A stretch of DNA of 64,000 nucleotides from Scytalidium lignicola (GCA_002812745.2 NCSJ02000148.1:37481-101480); one strand, 5' to 3'; counted from the first letter of the stretch, positions 1 through 12,100 are shown. Made by a program: numbers and translations. The notes: generated by a model not told the origin, from the sequence alone.

Positions 1-564
1 TATTCTCTGATGCGAGAGTTGGGGTGCCGCCGGTCAACCCTGCCTTACTATATCAGACCGAGTGGGGTTTCATGAGTTTTTTTACTTTTCAAGGATTTTT
101 ATCACCTTTGACGAGGTCAAGGAGACCCGAGTCAGGATACCCAACCGCTAATATACGTCGAGGATGGCTAATTTCCATCTTCTTGTTGCTATCTTATTTG
201 ATAAGAGAGGGATGAGAGGAAAGTTTTGAAGGCTTTGAAAAGTTGAGATGGAAAGCACAAAAGGTTCACGTGATTACATAACAATCACTCAGCGAAAGCT
301 TCCAACAACTAAGCATATCGCCATTGTAAAAAACGAGGCGCTATACAACATGTCTACAAAATTTCGGCCACTATTAGATTGAATAAAAAAAAATAACATT
401 TTTTAGCGTTATTTTTTTGTGGTATCTGTTTCGCGAGACGCAAAAGAGTCTGAGATCCAGCCAAGTTACGTAGCCTGGGTACATTCCCATCAATTTTTAC
501 CTCGAACGCCAATAACAAAACCAAAAAAAGCCATAATCAACATTACTCAACCATCGTCGATACC
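1..564. other. Window edge and 3' flank of SMD3
   Basis: No gene is supported here. Short open frames are present but none resembles a known protein. The stretch from about 380 to 420 is very A/T rich and holds an 11-base inverted repeat (listed separately). It probably contains the 3' UTR and polyadenylation region of the minus-strand SMD3 gene that ends at 565. Confidence 0.5.
387..418. repeat. Perfect 11-base inverted repeat
   Basis: The arm AAAAAAATAAC at 387-397 is the exact reverse complement of GTTATTTTTTT at 408-418, with a 10-base loop. It lies about 150 bases past the SMD3 stop codon, read on the minus strand. It could form a hairpin in the SMD3 transcript or simply reflect A/T-tract symmetry. 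Confidence 0.6.
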
Positions 565-1210
565 TCAGCCTCTTCCTCGAACGTTTGCTCTTGCCCTGCT
601 GACTGTAGCCCTTCCTCTAGCCAATCCAACACCCCTTCCTTTAACACCTCTACTTCTAAACATCGGAGCATTCCTACAGTAGAGTAACGAATTAGTCTTA
701 GGTTCTTATATCTTACTGGCAAAGGTCAAGATTTATAGAGAGCAGAATTATGTGTATATATATCTCTCCCTCTCCTAAAGAACTCCACAAACCTTAACAT
801 ATCTGGTACGATGAAAAATCGCACATGAGAGCCCCGGATATAGACTTGGTCTAGATGGCTGACACGACCATCGCGAGCCGTGACGGTGATATCTTTAAGT
901 TGGACGTTCATATTATCTTCGGCTGTAAAAAATTCAAAAAATATCAGCACATTCTCTTTATATAGATAAAGATTTGTGAACCTATACGGACCTTCGAGGA
1001 GCTTGCCGCGGTACACCTGGCCAGAGGTGATCTCGAGCGTGACAACATGACCCTACAAAGAAAGNAAAAAAAAGAGCTACGTCAGCCGTGGTTTCGAGCA
1101 AGCTTCCAGCACAACTCTGAAAAGAGCGGAGCGGGGGTTGGTGGGACGTGGGAAATACGCACCTGCGCCTCGTTCAGCAGCTTAATCGGTATGCCAATAG
1201 TGCTCGTCAT
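565..1210 (-). CDS. SMD3: Small nuclear ribonucleoprotein Sm D3
   Basis: Sm D3 is one of seven core Sm proteins that form a ring on U1, U2, U4 and U5 snRNAs, so it acts in nuclear pre-mRNA splicing. I assembled four exons: 1210-1163, 1052-992, 922-793 and 673-565. All introns are GT-AG and phases close, giving 115 residues, about the usual length. The start reads [18 protein letters not shown]. The Sm1 motif is near residues 7-45, and Sm2 contains [17 protein letters not shown]. The last exon encodes the expected basic tail with RG and GRG repeats, ending in VRGRGRG. Intron 1 carries an N at 1065 beside an A-run, which does not touch coding sequence. The gene is divergent from GEP4, with about 300 bases between the start codons. 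Confidence 0.95.
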
Positions 1211-1510
1211 TATGCCTAATTATAATCTCGAACACTTTGTTTCTTCTACGCGCCGGGAATGGTCGTCTTTCCTCCGTAAAGCTGTCGTGGGGTTGAGGTA
1301 GAGATTTTGGTGGGATTGAGATGCTAACTTGTCGACGAGATGCGAACTTGTCGAAAGAGGCACGCGCTAGTGATTTTGAAGCTCTTCTTTCGCTAGAAGC
1401 TCTTAGCTTCAAAAACCTACCTCAAATTCGACGGCCTCATCAAAAGTGTCATTCAGTTTGGAGGGACTCCTATGCTTCGGTAGCAAAGGAGTTTTATGGA
1501 ATCGTTTAGT
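1211..1510. promoter_or_regulatory. Shared SMD3/GEP4 divergent promoter region
   Basis: These 300 bases separate two divergent start codons and must hold both 5' UTRs and any core promoters. No clear TATA box is visible. A 10-base inverted repeat lies at 1374-1414. Two short direct repeats of ACTTGTCGA occur near 1327 and 1346. Function of these elements is not shown by sequence alone. Confidence 0.5.
1374..1414. repeat. 10-base inverted repeat with internal direct repeat
   Basis: TTTTGAAGCT at 1374-1383 is the exact reverse complement of AGCTTCAAAA at 1405-1414. The 21-base loop contains GAAGCTCTT, which also occurs overlapping the left arm at 1378. It sits in the SMD3/GEP4 intergenic region, about 100 bases before the GEP4 start. 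Confidence 0.6.
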
Positions 1511-2390
1511 ATGAATAACTTTAATATTTCAGGGACTTTTAATGTTTTTCGTCTTTTGACTCGACCGACACTTTGTTTACCACAATGCACTATCTCGACT
1601 TTTAACCATCTTCCAATACCTTTGAATGAGGTTTTTGGAAAGAATAAAATTGTCGATATTAGAGCGGTTGTCCTCGACAAGGACAACTGTTTTGCATATC
1701 CAAAATCCAACGTTGTCTATGAACCTTATAAGGTGTGTTCATTTTCTTTTCATCGACTCTCTATTACAGTATGAATTTGGGTCCGAAATATATAGGAAAT
1801 AAAGCTACCATTGGCTAATGTTCACTGGTGGTATTGTTTATTTATTTTGTGATGTTTCTCTTATGTTCTTTTTACTGTGCAAATCACGTTCTCACACTTA
1901 TTTCAGGATCATTTCAAAGGGCTTAGGGAAGCTTATCCAGGGGCAAAGCTCCTAATTGTCTCTAATACAGCAGGAGCGCTCTCTGTAGACCCTACAGGAA
2001 AGCTTGCAGCCGAACTTGAAAAGTCAACAGGGGTAACGGTATTATCACATGCAACGAAGAAGCCTGGCTGTAGTTCTGAGATCATGGAATACTTCCGCAA
2101 GCACCCGGAAACAGGAGTCACGAGACCAGATCAGATTGCTGTGGTGGGAGACCGGTTGACAACCGATGTAATGATGGCAAATATGATGGGAAGTTATGCA
2201 GTTTTTGTTAAGGATGGTGTTGTGCCTCCTGGTGTTGTAAGTTGTCTCGCGAAGTAAATAAAGTAAAACAAAACTAACAGTTATATTTTCNTTTTTTCTT
2301 TAGCTGGGTAGGCTTGAGCAGAGATTTGCATCATTTTTGCTGAAACGGGGATATGAGGCCCCTGACCCTCAAAGTCCGTTCGAGAAGTAA
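1511..2390 (+). CDS. GEP4: Mitochondrial phosphatidylglycerophosphatase (HAD family)
   Basis: In yeast Gep4 dephosphorylates phosphatidylglycerophosphate to phosphatidylglycerol in mitochondria, a step on the way to cardiolipin. Exons are 1511-1732, 1907-2236 and 2304-2390, with GT-AG introns and closing phases, for 212 residues. I chose the ATG at 1511 because MNNFNISGTFNVFRLL matches the family start; an in-frame ATG at 1496 would add five residues. HAD motif I is LDKDN with D56 and D58, motif II is the VSN around S93, and the acidic motif is VVGDRLTTD around D156-D161. The family-typical LPIPL stretch precedes motif I. Intron 2 holds an N at 2291 in a T-run. The second half ends SFLLKRGYEAPDPQ. 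It is divergent from SMD3. Confidence 0.93.
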
Positions 2391-2705
2391 GGATTCCTAG
2401 TATAGCCGATGGCAGATCATAGCAACATTACTATGAGTATCTATTGGACATCGAACGGGGAGATTGAAGCTATATTATTGTACTTTGCCACGACATACCG
2501 TTCGTAATCGCAAAGACATCAACTTGGGCGATAACGATGGTGGAATAGGTCTATCATCTCATTTAAGGAATAAACAACCTAGAAGGGAATGAAATATGAG
2601 ATATGGACCTTCGGGGAAACAAACACGTTTGAAGTATATATAGATATAGATATTCGTGTGGGAGAATAGCTATGCTGATTCAGGGCTTACTCATTGAAGC
2701 TCTTC

Positions 2706-2720
2706 AGAGAGAGAGAGAGA
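2706..2720. repeat. AG dinucleotide microsatellite
   Basis: An uninterrupted run of AG units, seven and a half copies, lies in intergenic DNA downstream of GEP4. Confidence 0.8.
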
Positions 2721-4804
2721 TAGCAAATGTCTTAGCTAGAAAACTGTAAACATACCGGTAGTACGGTATCATTTGTACAGTATGAGTAAGGATTCTAAAA
2801 AAAGATGCTGCTGTTTTGAATCGCTGGTGGCGTAGTCGATTCGTTTCAGCGTATTGCAATGCTTTGTTCTATTATGCATCTGTTCTTTGTGTTTGCCAAA
2901 CTTGATAATTCTGATACAGGAGTGGCATGTTGACAAAGCGAAGATTTGCTGAACGCTCTATGGTCTCAACCCTGCCGATGATCCCTGGGCAGCACAGGCC
3001 GTTTGGATTCCGAGTTATGAATAGAAAGAACGACGAGATTAACCGAGCCCAGAGCCGACGCATTGAACGATAACCAGATCTGAAGCGCTTTAAACACTGG
3101 TAGCGCTCATGCTAACACTCCACAACAGCCTCAGATTTCTCTCGTGCGACCAGAATATCTCAGGTGGTCGGTCAATCAACCAGCGATGATCAGTCGCACT
3201 GTTTCGGCGTATTGCAGTGTATTTAAATCGAGGATACATTTGAACAATGATGCTATGATAGGCATTGTGTCCAACCGTGTGAGACAGACCCAACGTCGAA
3301 CTTGTATGCGTACGGCACTACCGTACTGTACTGCAGCGAGTGCAGCTGCTTGTAACCGCAGTAGTGGAGAGAAAGATGGTCGCTAGAAACTTCCTTTCAT
3401 CCAGCGGGGCATGTACCGGAGAAGAATGTCTCGGCGGATGGTGAGTTAGGAAGGCAACAGGGGACGTTGGGCTGCAGAAGTTCTATTTTGCAAGTTTGGT
3501 TTTCTGGAACACCCAAAGTTCGACCCGGAAAAATCCACCGTAATCCCAAGTGACGAACACCAAGCTTTCCCCAGCAAACCCATTTTCCATACGATGTACC
3601 AAGTATAGTACGGTATGTACAGCACAGCACCGTACTCATGCTGGAATTCCCATGTTTCCAGTGATGGCGGGGTTGTGCAGGATGTGCCGAAGACGGGACT
3701 GAGAAAAGGTTGGCGTCGACGATGGAGTCATCACCAGGTCATGGGTAGGCACGGGATCCCAGCGAGCCATTCACCCACCTTTTTCTCCCCCCCGTACCTG
3801 TTCCGTGGGCCATGCAGCCATGGTGGCTCGTTTTGGGATGCATGATGATCCCAGGGCCGAAGTCCAACAGGCAATCCGTGCACCAGAAAGCCCCTAACGA
3901 CAGTGCAAGGCTGCTTGTTGGTGGCTCTTGGTGGGCTTGGCTTGGTTTGACTTCCACTACAGGTCTTTTTGCCGTGTGGTTTCAGACGCCTTCAAGCGGA
4001 AGTTAGGGTGAACTGGCTAGATAAGCCTTCCGAGTACGGATCCGTACAGTATGTCCTGTGTAAGCTCTCTTTCTCTCTCCTGTGGTATGCTGCGGAGGCT
4101 TCTCTGCTCAAGCNNCAAAAAAAAAAAAAAGGCGCACACACTTAGATCAACAAGTTGATGGACACGTACAGTAATTACCTCGAGCCTTCACCGACTGACA
4201 TAGTATGTAATTGCTGCTCCGAGCTTCCGTGGAGTACTGTAGCACCTGTTGAGAGAAGGATTGTCTCTGCCCCTTTCCGGAAGTACACCCTACCGCAGCA
4301 TTTTGCATTGTTTGGTGTTGTGGGCCGGGTCTGACAACTTCAGCGCGTTCCTGACTAAGGGGTTGGGGCTAGTCCACATGCGGCTAACGCGCATGGCACT
4401 GCCCTGAGCCCGTCCGACGTTGGTCCAGTCGCTGGCCAGTGTGCGTGAAGCTGATGCAGGTACCAGCCGCTGGAGCACTTGAACGCGGTCCAATGCCCCC
4501 GTCGGAACATGCTCTCGTTGCTCTTCTGCTCCCCTCGACACATGACCAGTCAAAACTGGTGAGCACGTAAAAACAAATGCTTTTGGGGGCGAGAATGATG
4601 ACTCTGACGGCTGCTGGATGCTCGACGGGCGCGATGCCTGCTCACACCGAGGGTTGGCCATTGGCTCTCCCAGGCGGCAAGTCATAGCGGATGTGTCGGC
4701 GACGTGGTGGATTTCCCTTCTCGTAGGTGCCTGACTGTGTCCTGTGTCCTCCAAGTATCGACACCAACAACGGGGATAGCCGGATTATTGGCCTCGCAGT
4801 ACAG

Positions 4805-4816
4805 TACAGTACTGTA
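4805..4816. repeat. Perfect palindrome TACAGTACTGTA
   Basis: A 12-base perfect palindrome preceded by a further overlapping ACAGTACAGTAC. The identical palindrome occurs at 59984-59995. It belongs to the GTAC-centred family that dots the gene-poor blocks of this window. Confidence 0.7.
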
Positions 4817-5559
4817 AAAGTCGAGTAGCATGCTACCTCCGTAGGTGAAGAGGCTGCGGGAGGCCAGAAGATTTGGGGACCAGCGCTCCACACCATCTAG
4901 CACAACAGCTCTGGAGAAGAAAGAGAGGATGAAAAAAAAATAGAAAATAGAAACACTTGCAGATACCAATCGGCCGCGATTGGCTTGTGGCACTAGGTCA
5001 ACTGCGGGTTGGCGTTTTGGGTGCGAGCAAAGAGCCGTCCAAACCAAACTGCAGCAGACCCCCTGGGTCTCACGTCCTGGATGTGCGGCGGTTGAAGTCG
5101 CTGGGAGAGGCGCTGGGCAGCCGCCATCCTGGATGTGGTAGGTCGCGATCTGCGTCGTCTCAGGGGGCACGATGTTCTGTCCACAACACAGCAGACCAGC
5201 TTTTGGGGGCTTGTCAGAGGACAGGAGGAGGCAAAGAGCTTTGCCCCAAGTGGTGCGTGCGTGTGTATGTATGCCAGTCGAACCATGCAGCATCACGCGT
5301 GAAGAAGGCCAAGCACAAGCAACGAGTAAGTTGCCTCTGCTGGCCAAAGCCAGGTTCCCCTTTTGCTTGCCCGACCGCGGCTGGACGGTGGTGTCGTGGG
5401 TGTCTCCCTCCGAAGGTGCAAGTGCTACAACTGCGGGTTGCAAACAAGAGTCAGCCGTGGCCTTGGCTCGAGGTTGGGGGCAGCAAGGGCAGAGAGAGAA
5501 CTGGCCCAACTCACACCCCCCCAGCTAGCCGATCTAGGCTCTCACTCGTCCGCACCCAC

Positions 5560-6173
5560 ACCCACAACACACACACTCACGCACATACACCCGTTCCCAC
5601 CGCTTGTCGTCCCTTCTCCTCCTCTCCTTTCCTTTAACCTGATTCTTCTCCGTCGAGACCATCGTCGTCGCTATCGTGGGATCCTCTTCTCTCTAACTTT
5701 CTTTTCAAAACAGTTTGGCCATTTCGGATCACCCGTCACTCCTTCCGGGTTCCATTACACTCTTTCGGTCTTACAGTCTTTCCATTCACTCACTCACTCA
5801 CTCACTTTCGACCTCGACTTTCGGCTTCTCGACTTTCGACTCGGCTACTTCGATTAACCCCCCTTCGTTCAGTTTGAGATTTGCTCACTTTTGGACCCTT
5901 CTATCATTCTTTTATTCCTGCCAGCTACAGCGAAACCCTATTTTTTGAACCTTTAACTTATATCTATACACCATTTTCTCCATTTGCGTCGAAATATCAG
6001 CACCGATTTTGCTAGTTTAGTTTACACTCTCATCGGCGAACATCCTACGCTCTCACATTACACCTCGACCAATCGCTATTATTATCGCATTGCCTTTCCG
6101 AGACTCCCAATCCCCCGTTTTTCACGGAAACGAGGACGCGATTATACTCGACTGTACTCCAACAGGCCCCAAG
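5560..6173 (+). promoter_or_regulatory. Pyrimidine-rich 5' leader of homeodomain gene
   Basis: The plus strand is strongly biased to C and T for about 600 bases. It includes a CA-rich patch near 5556-5590 and five tandem CACT units at 5786-5805. C/T tracts upstream of fungal start codons often mark transcription start regions and long leaders. The length suggests a long 5' UTR, as is common for developmental regulators, but the transcript start cannot be placed from sequence alone. Confidence 0.45.
5786..5805. repeat. CACT tetranucleotide repeat
   Basis: Five tandem CACT units in the leader of the homeodomain gene. Confidence 0.75.
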
Positions 6174-8101
6174 ATGGGAGAGTTGGCGCTAGAAGAGGGA
6201 GTAGCCGGGCCAGGCTCGGTCAAGGCCATCTCGACACCATCACCCACTGCATCGAATTCCGCTGGTAGTACCTCTGCATCGTCTTCGCGGCGGCCACCGC
6301 GGAAAAGCACCTTGACTCAACAACAAAAGAACCAAAAGCGACAACGGGCAACCCAGGACCAACTGGTAACTCTGGAAATGGAATTCAATAAGAACCCTAC
6401 CCCGACTGCCACCGTCAGAGAACGAATCGCCGAGGATATCAATATGACAGAGCGATCCGTGCAGATCTGGTTTCAAAACCGGTAGGCAGCAATACTGGTG
6501 TCATGAAATTACGCACAACTAACTCTAGAATTAGACGTGCCAAAATAAAACTTATGGCTAAGAAGAGCATAGAGAACGGCGAAGACTGTGACGGTATTCC
6601 AGAAGCAATGCGTCAATATCTCGCTATGCAAGCCATGGAATCTGGAAAGGGCATCGGCACGAATTTCTTAGGTCGTGGAATGATGCCTTATGGGGGTGGT
6701 AACATGCTCATGGCACCTGAAGGTCCTGCAGGAAAAGTTGGTAGGTTTATCTGCACTTCACCTATTTATCACTCTCCTAATATATTCAAAAAAGTAATTC
6801 ACCACCTTTCCTGTCGATCCTTAAGCGTCGGGTCCTGGAGGCGTGTGGGCCAGAATACGATGGACTTGATCATATTTTACTCGCCAGATAAAGCATGCAT
6901 GACATACTATATCAACAATGATCAGGCCGGCTACAAAATCGAATATCCGTTCGCATTTATCAAGACTATTTACCTGGAAAATGGAGATAGCGAAACTGGA
7001 ACTCCCGGCGGTCTGGTTGTTGAACTCAACCGACCACCAAACTTCTTTATGGATTCTTCAGGGTCGGGTGGTTTCTTCCAGTGTGGCGATTTTACAGAGG
7101 ACCGGCAGGCATCACAAGTCATGGTCCATCACCTTGGTGGACACCCCAAGGTTCTTAGTGGTCAATTAGCTAAGCTTGTCTCCCTGGAATCATTCATCAA
7201 CAGACACAACTTTTTAGAACAGCAACAACAACAGATGTCAGTCTCTGCACCTGTATCCCCTACTGGACATCGTCCTGCATCGCAGCCAAATTATCCTACC
7301 CAGCCTCATGTTGGCATGTATCAAGAGACACAATGGGGCATTGGAATAACCCCGGGTGCTCCTCCACCAGGACACAAGCGACAAAGGAGTCGATCAGTTC
7401 CTATGGCTGTTGATTTCTCCATGTTCAATGGACCAATGCCATCATTCCTCATTCAGCAACCTGGTGAGACGCATCCTCAACCTCACAATTCTAATATCTA
7501 CGCCCCGATTCCTCAACAACCAAACAATCTCGGACCCATGGGATCGAACCTACGCATCGATACATCATCTAGCTACGGCATGGATTTCAGACAGTACCCG
7601 ATGTCGGCCGCGACAACAACTTCCCCCTCAGACTACTCAAGTCCGTCTTTCTTTTCTCAAGGACAGGACACTAGCGGGATACCAGCTTCCACCTACAACA
7701 CTCCATACACAGTGCCATTCCTCTCACCAATGGTGGACCCATCAAACATGGTTGCTCCATCTGTCTCTCCGCTGTCATTTATGAGCCATGGGGATCCTGC
7801 GATTGTGGATCAGTCACCTCCATTAGCGATGATGCATCGTAGCGCCTCGGCAGAGATGTATAATATGCCTCCCGACCCGCACTCAAATATGTCCGATGAT
7901 GGTACGGGGTTAAATGAAATGTATTCAAAGCATACACTCGGCATGTCTATGAATCCTCATTCACCCGTCACATACTCTGATCAAGCCGCTGCAGATATGG
8001 ATATGAGTCAGTTGGTACAATTTGACACCATTGATCCTGCTAGTCTCTCGCCAGAAGTGGTACCTAAAATGGAGCCAATGGGTGCCACCTTCGAGAATTA
8101 A
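6174..8101 (+). CDS. Homeodomain transcription factor
   Basis: A DNA-binding regulator of the fungal homeobox family, presumably nuclear. Exons are 6174-6481, 6535-6740 and 6795-8101, GT-AG introns, phases closed, 606 residues. The ATG at 6174 opens [15 protein letters not shown]; the open frame runs further 5' but has no earlier ATG. The homeodomain spans about residues 50-110, and recognition helix 3 reads [13 protein letters not shown] with the first intron splitting the R codon. A second conserved-looking block of about 150 residues follows, with [20 protein letters not shown] and a stretch on [17 protein letters not shown]. The rest is rich in P, S, Q and M, as in activation domains, and includes a Q-run. 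The layout resembles the Htf1/MoHOX2/BcHOX8 kind of conidiation and growth regulators, but I cannot settle the ortholog, so no symbol is given. Confidence 0.9.
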
Positions 8102-9187
8102 AAACTCTCTTTTACTAAAGAATGGAAAATCGATCTTCGGGGCGTTGGTGATTCTTAATTGGAAGGGTGTGCAAATTACATATTTGACGGCTGCTGTTTG
8201 GTGTTTATTTCCAGTTATATTTAAGTTGCCGATCTGCTTTTAATCTTTTTTTTTGTATGTACTGGCAAGAAGGCTGCTTTTCCTGGTTTCCCTCCTCTTT
8301 TTATTTATTTTTTGTTTCATTTGTTTATGCCACGAACTTGTATGACGACTTCTTTGACTCGATCATCATTGTCTGGCACAGCGATCGTCTCCTGTTTGTT
8401 TGANTTTTTTGATTTTTTGGGCGTCTCGTTTTGAATATATCTCCTACCATGTTCTTAATGTCTCTTGAAGAGATACTATTTTTGGGATTGAAGGGTACAA
8501 ATAGGTTGAGAGCGGATAAGGGGGAATACATGGAGAATACCCATTGGAAGCACTGTGGTTGAGACTGACAATATATAGCTTGGTTTTCCGTAGCTTAACT
8601 AGTGTGTTTTGGCTATGGATGCAAACGATATATCACGGTGTGCTTAATAGTGAAAAAAAATATGTTGTGAGGCTTTCACTTATATCTACTGATACAGCGG
8701 TGTGTTCTCTGCAATCGCATAGTTACTGTAACCTACTTGTTCCTATAGTTACAATGACTTTTACTCCACACTATCGGTCAACATAAAATTTTAGCGCGGT
8801 TTAGGTGAACACGTTCCTGGATTTCGTCATGCGGACGGTGAGCGACCACCTGATTCGTGGATTTGCCATGCACAGGAACCTGGTCATAAGTAATTTATTC
8901 CCCATCCTTCCAAGTTTTATTTATCTCTTCCCACTTTGATAACCCGCCATTCAATATCAAAATCCGGGATGAAAACAGCCATTTGTAGGAAACACGAGGT
9001 TCTTACTGTTGAGAATTCCTGGAAAAACCCTATTGGCAGATCTAGTGGGGTTGGTGGATCCACTAGACGCAAAGCGCAGGTACTGCGCCTCGCTGCTGAG
9101 GGGACGTGGCTGGACTTTCGGTTTTCATAATTAACCGTTTTACAGTCTCCTCATGAATGACGAGCAACACAGCTGGAAAAGCTCAAT
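8102..9187. other. Intergenic: homeobox 3' end to P4 ATPase start
   Basis: About 1.1 kb with no supportable gene. The first half is T-rich and likely holds the 3' UTR of the homeodomain gene, with an N at 8404 beside a T-run. The second half presumably holds the promoter of the P4 ATPase. No further element stands out. Confidence 0.5.
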
Positions 9188-12100
9188 ATGACTGGCAATG
9201 TACGAGATGAAGGAATTGCATCTTCGGACTGGGCTACAGATGCTGGCGACCGTTCCTCATCAATTGCAACGAACAACGAGCAGCCAGCGATAGAGCCTAC
9301 CGCGAGAGTGCGATTCTCGCATGATGTCGAACGACCTGACATATCTGCTGGTGCTGGTGCGGCCGCAGGAAGAAGGCCAGGGACACCAAATTTGGCGATA
9401 GAGACATCAAATATTCCAGGTCGGGTGGGAGAGGTGAAAGGATCGCCAGTTAACAGGCAACAACCGGGTCCTTCATCGCTGAAGTCACCGCGTACACGAG
9501 ATCGAGGATACTCTTTGCGGCGGACGCTGTTTGCGAAGTCGATCAATAATCAGGCTGAAAATAGTCCCATAGAGCTATTAGATACAATCTCCCCAAAGAG
9601 CCACGGTCGTAAGGCAAGCGTGGCTACTCTGGGAAAGGGGAAAACAGGACAGCAAGCTGTATCTGTGGAGGAGGAAGTGCCGGAGATTTCTACGACGGGA
9701 CTCGATTTATTACCTCAAGAAAGCCTATCGACTCTCGATAAGAAACGTTCAGGACCACTGAGCCTGCCGAACTATGACTTTTGGGCTAAGAAGCGCAGGG
9801 CGGACACTGAGTGGCGGCGGAGGTTGAAGACCTTGTATAAGGATAACTTCATCGCGAACTTGTTCAAGGAAAAGCCAATTCCTCCTTCAAAAGATGGACG
9901 CCATATCCCACTAGATGCTTCTCGGCAAAATCTACTTGTTGACGAGAGAACTGGAACCCCTTACAGATCGAACAGTATCCGCTCGAGTCGGTATACACCA
10001 TGGAATTTCTTTCCACGGCAGCTCTTTTTCCAGTTTTCAAAACTTGCGAACTTCTATTTCCTTCTAGTTGCTATTCTGCAAATGATTCCAGGACTCAGCA
10101 CGACTGGAACATACACTACTATTATTCCACTCATGGTCTTTGTGGGTATTAGTATGGCCAAAGAAGGATATGATGATCTCCGTCGGTCAAAGTTGGATAA
10201 GATTGAGAATAACACGGAGACCCTAGTTCTACATGCCTACCAGCCGTTAACATTAGAAGAGATTGCGATAGAGGAAGGTGCTCTCGCGAAGAAGGACTCA
10301 TTAAGTGGTTATAGGGGTCTAGCTGCTAAAGCAATGTCAAAATTGACCAAAACACAATCCAACTCTGTAAGCGAGGGTGTATCAAGTGTTGTGGTCCCCA
10401 TGGAGGGTTCGAGCCCGTGGGCAACGGTGAAGTGGCAAGATGTGAAAGTCGGAAATATTGTGAAGCTACAACGAGATGATGCTATCCCTGCAGATATGCT
10501 TCTTCTCCATGCAGATAATGCAAACGGCATCGCATACGTGGAGACCATGGCGTTGGATGGAGAGACGAACTTGAAGAGCAAACAAGCGCCCCATTCCTTA
10601 GCAAAACGTTGCAATACTCTAGAGGGTCTCACGGCATGCCGTGCCGAGGTCGTAGCAGAAGATCCCAATCTCGATCTCTATAACTTCGATGGAAGGATTA
10701 CGGTTGATAGAGAGACATTGCCGCTCACCACAAACGAGATCATTCTTCGAGGAAGTGTTCTGAGGAATACTAATGTCGCTTTTGGTATGGTTATTAACAG
10801 CGGCGAAGAATGCAAGATTCGAATGAATGCTACGAAGAATCCCCGAATTAAGGCACCTGCAATGCAGGCAATTGCGAATAAGATTGTGATAATGCTGGTA
10901 TTTTTTGTCATCCTGTTAGCACTCTTCTGCACAATTGCATATCAAATCTGGAATGCCAATTTCGGTGAAAAAGCGTGGTATCTTGATAATGCTCATGTGC
11001 GGTTTGCAGAGATCATCATTGGCTTCATCATCCTCTACAACACTCTCATACCTCTGTCATTATATGTGAGCTTGGAGATTATTAAAGTCGGTCAATTACT
11101 TCTCATGCACGACGTTGAAATGTATGATCCAGTCTCCGACACTCCAATGACCTCAAACACTTCTACTATTTTGGAAAATCTCGGGCAGGTGGACTATATC
11201 TTTTCAGATAAAACTGGCACGCTTACAGATAATGTCATGCGCTTCCGAAAGCTTAGTGTAGCAGGTACTGCCTGGTTACATGACTTTGACTTACAAAAGG
11301 AGGCGGCGGCTGGCGATCCATCCCCAGAAGCTTCGACTACCAGGAAATGGAAGGGTAAAGGCAAGGCTATGCCATCACGTCAGAATACAGTCCGGAGTTT
11401 CGGCATGGGGCCAAGGAGGAACTCTCAGATGAGTATAGGCACATCTGGACGGCCTAGTTTTACTCGACGGGACAGTTCTCTCTCATTATGGAGGTCATCT
11501 GCACGGCCTGCGAAGCCTCAACGAGAACTCCGCACAGAGGACCTTATAAAGTACATGCAGTACAAGCCTCATAGCATCTTCACAAAGAGAGCTTCATTTT
11601 TCCTCCTTTCTCTCGCGCTCTGCCATACCTGTCTGCCCGAGGTTCAGGAAAACGGGGACATAAACTATCAAGCTGCATCTCCAGATGAATTAGCTCTCGT
11701 CCGGGCTGCACAAGACCTTGGGTATTTGGTGATTGATCGACCTGCGAAATCCATTACGTTGACTCACCCTGGTAATCCTGATGCAACAGAGACAGTCACT
11801 GAAACATACGAAGTCCTTCACGTTATAGAGTTCTCTAGCAAGCGGAAGCGAATGTCGATTGTAGTGAGATTCCCTAATGGCAAGATCTGTATTATTTGCA
11901 AGGGTGCGGACTCTGCTGTCTTACCACGACTAAAGCTCGCTTCATTGGCCCTTGATAAGGCCTCTGAGGTTACAAGGAGAGCCAGTACAAGAAGGAGTCT
12001 AGAAGCTGAAGAAGCTCTGCGTCGAATGAGTGAGCACAGTCCTAGAGCAAGCTTTAGCAGGCCCAGCATGTCCCTCAATAGACCGAGCCTAGGACGGCGA

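Larger units (their letters stand above)
2391..6173. other. Long gene-poor block and homeobox 5' leader
   Basis: About 3.8 kb without a supportable gene. The longest open frames, at 4682-5509 minus and 4957-5637 plus, lie on opposite strands over the same bases, lack an ATG near their starts or any recognisable family, and look fortuitous. From about 2.7 to 4.9 kb the DNA is dotted with GTAC-centred sequences such as TACTGTAC, TACAGTA and TACGGTA. From about 5560 to 6170 the plus strand becomes rich in C and T (CTCC, TTTC, CACT runs) and is probably the long 5' leader and promoter of the homeodomain gene. Confidence 0.5.

Noticed and set aside
4682..5509. 275-codon open frame on the minus strand
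   Set aside because: It begins at a TTG, overlaps a 226-codon frame on the other strand, has no recognisable domain and lies in a GC-rich, low-complexity stretch.
4957..5637. 226-codon open frame on the plus strand
   Set aside because: Composition is biased by C-rich DNA and ends in a His/Thr/Pro simple repeat; no family resemblance and it competes with the opposite-strand frame.
9151..9546. 131-codon minus-strand frame over the DNF3 start
   Set aside because: It is a shadow of the DNF3 N-terminus on the other strand.
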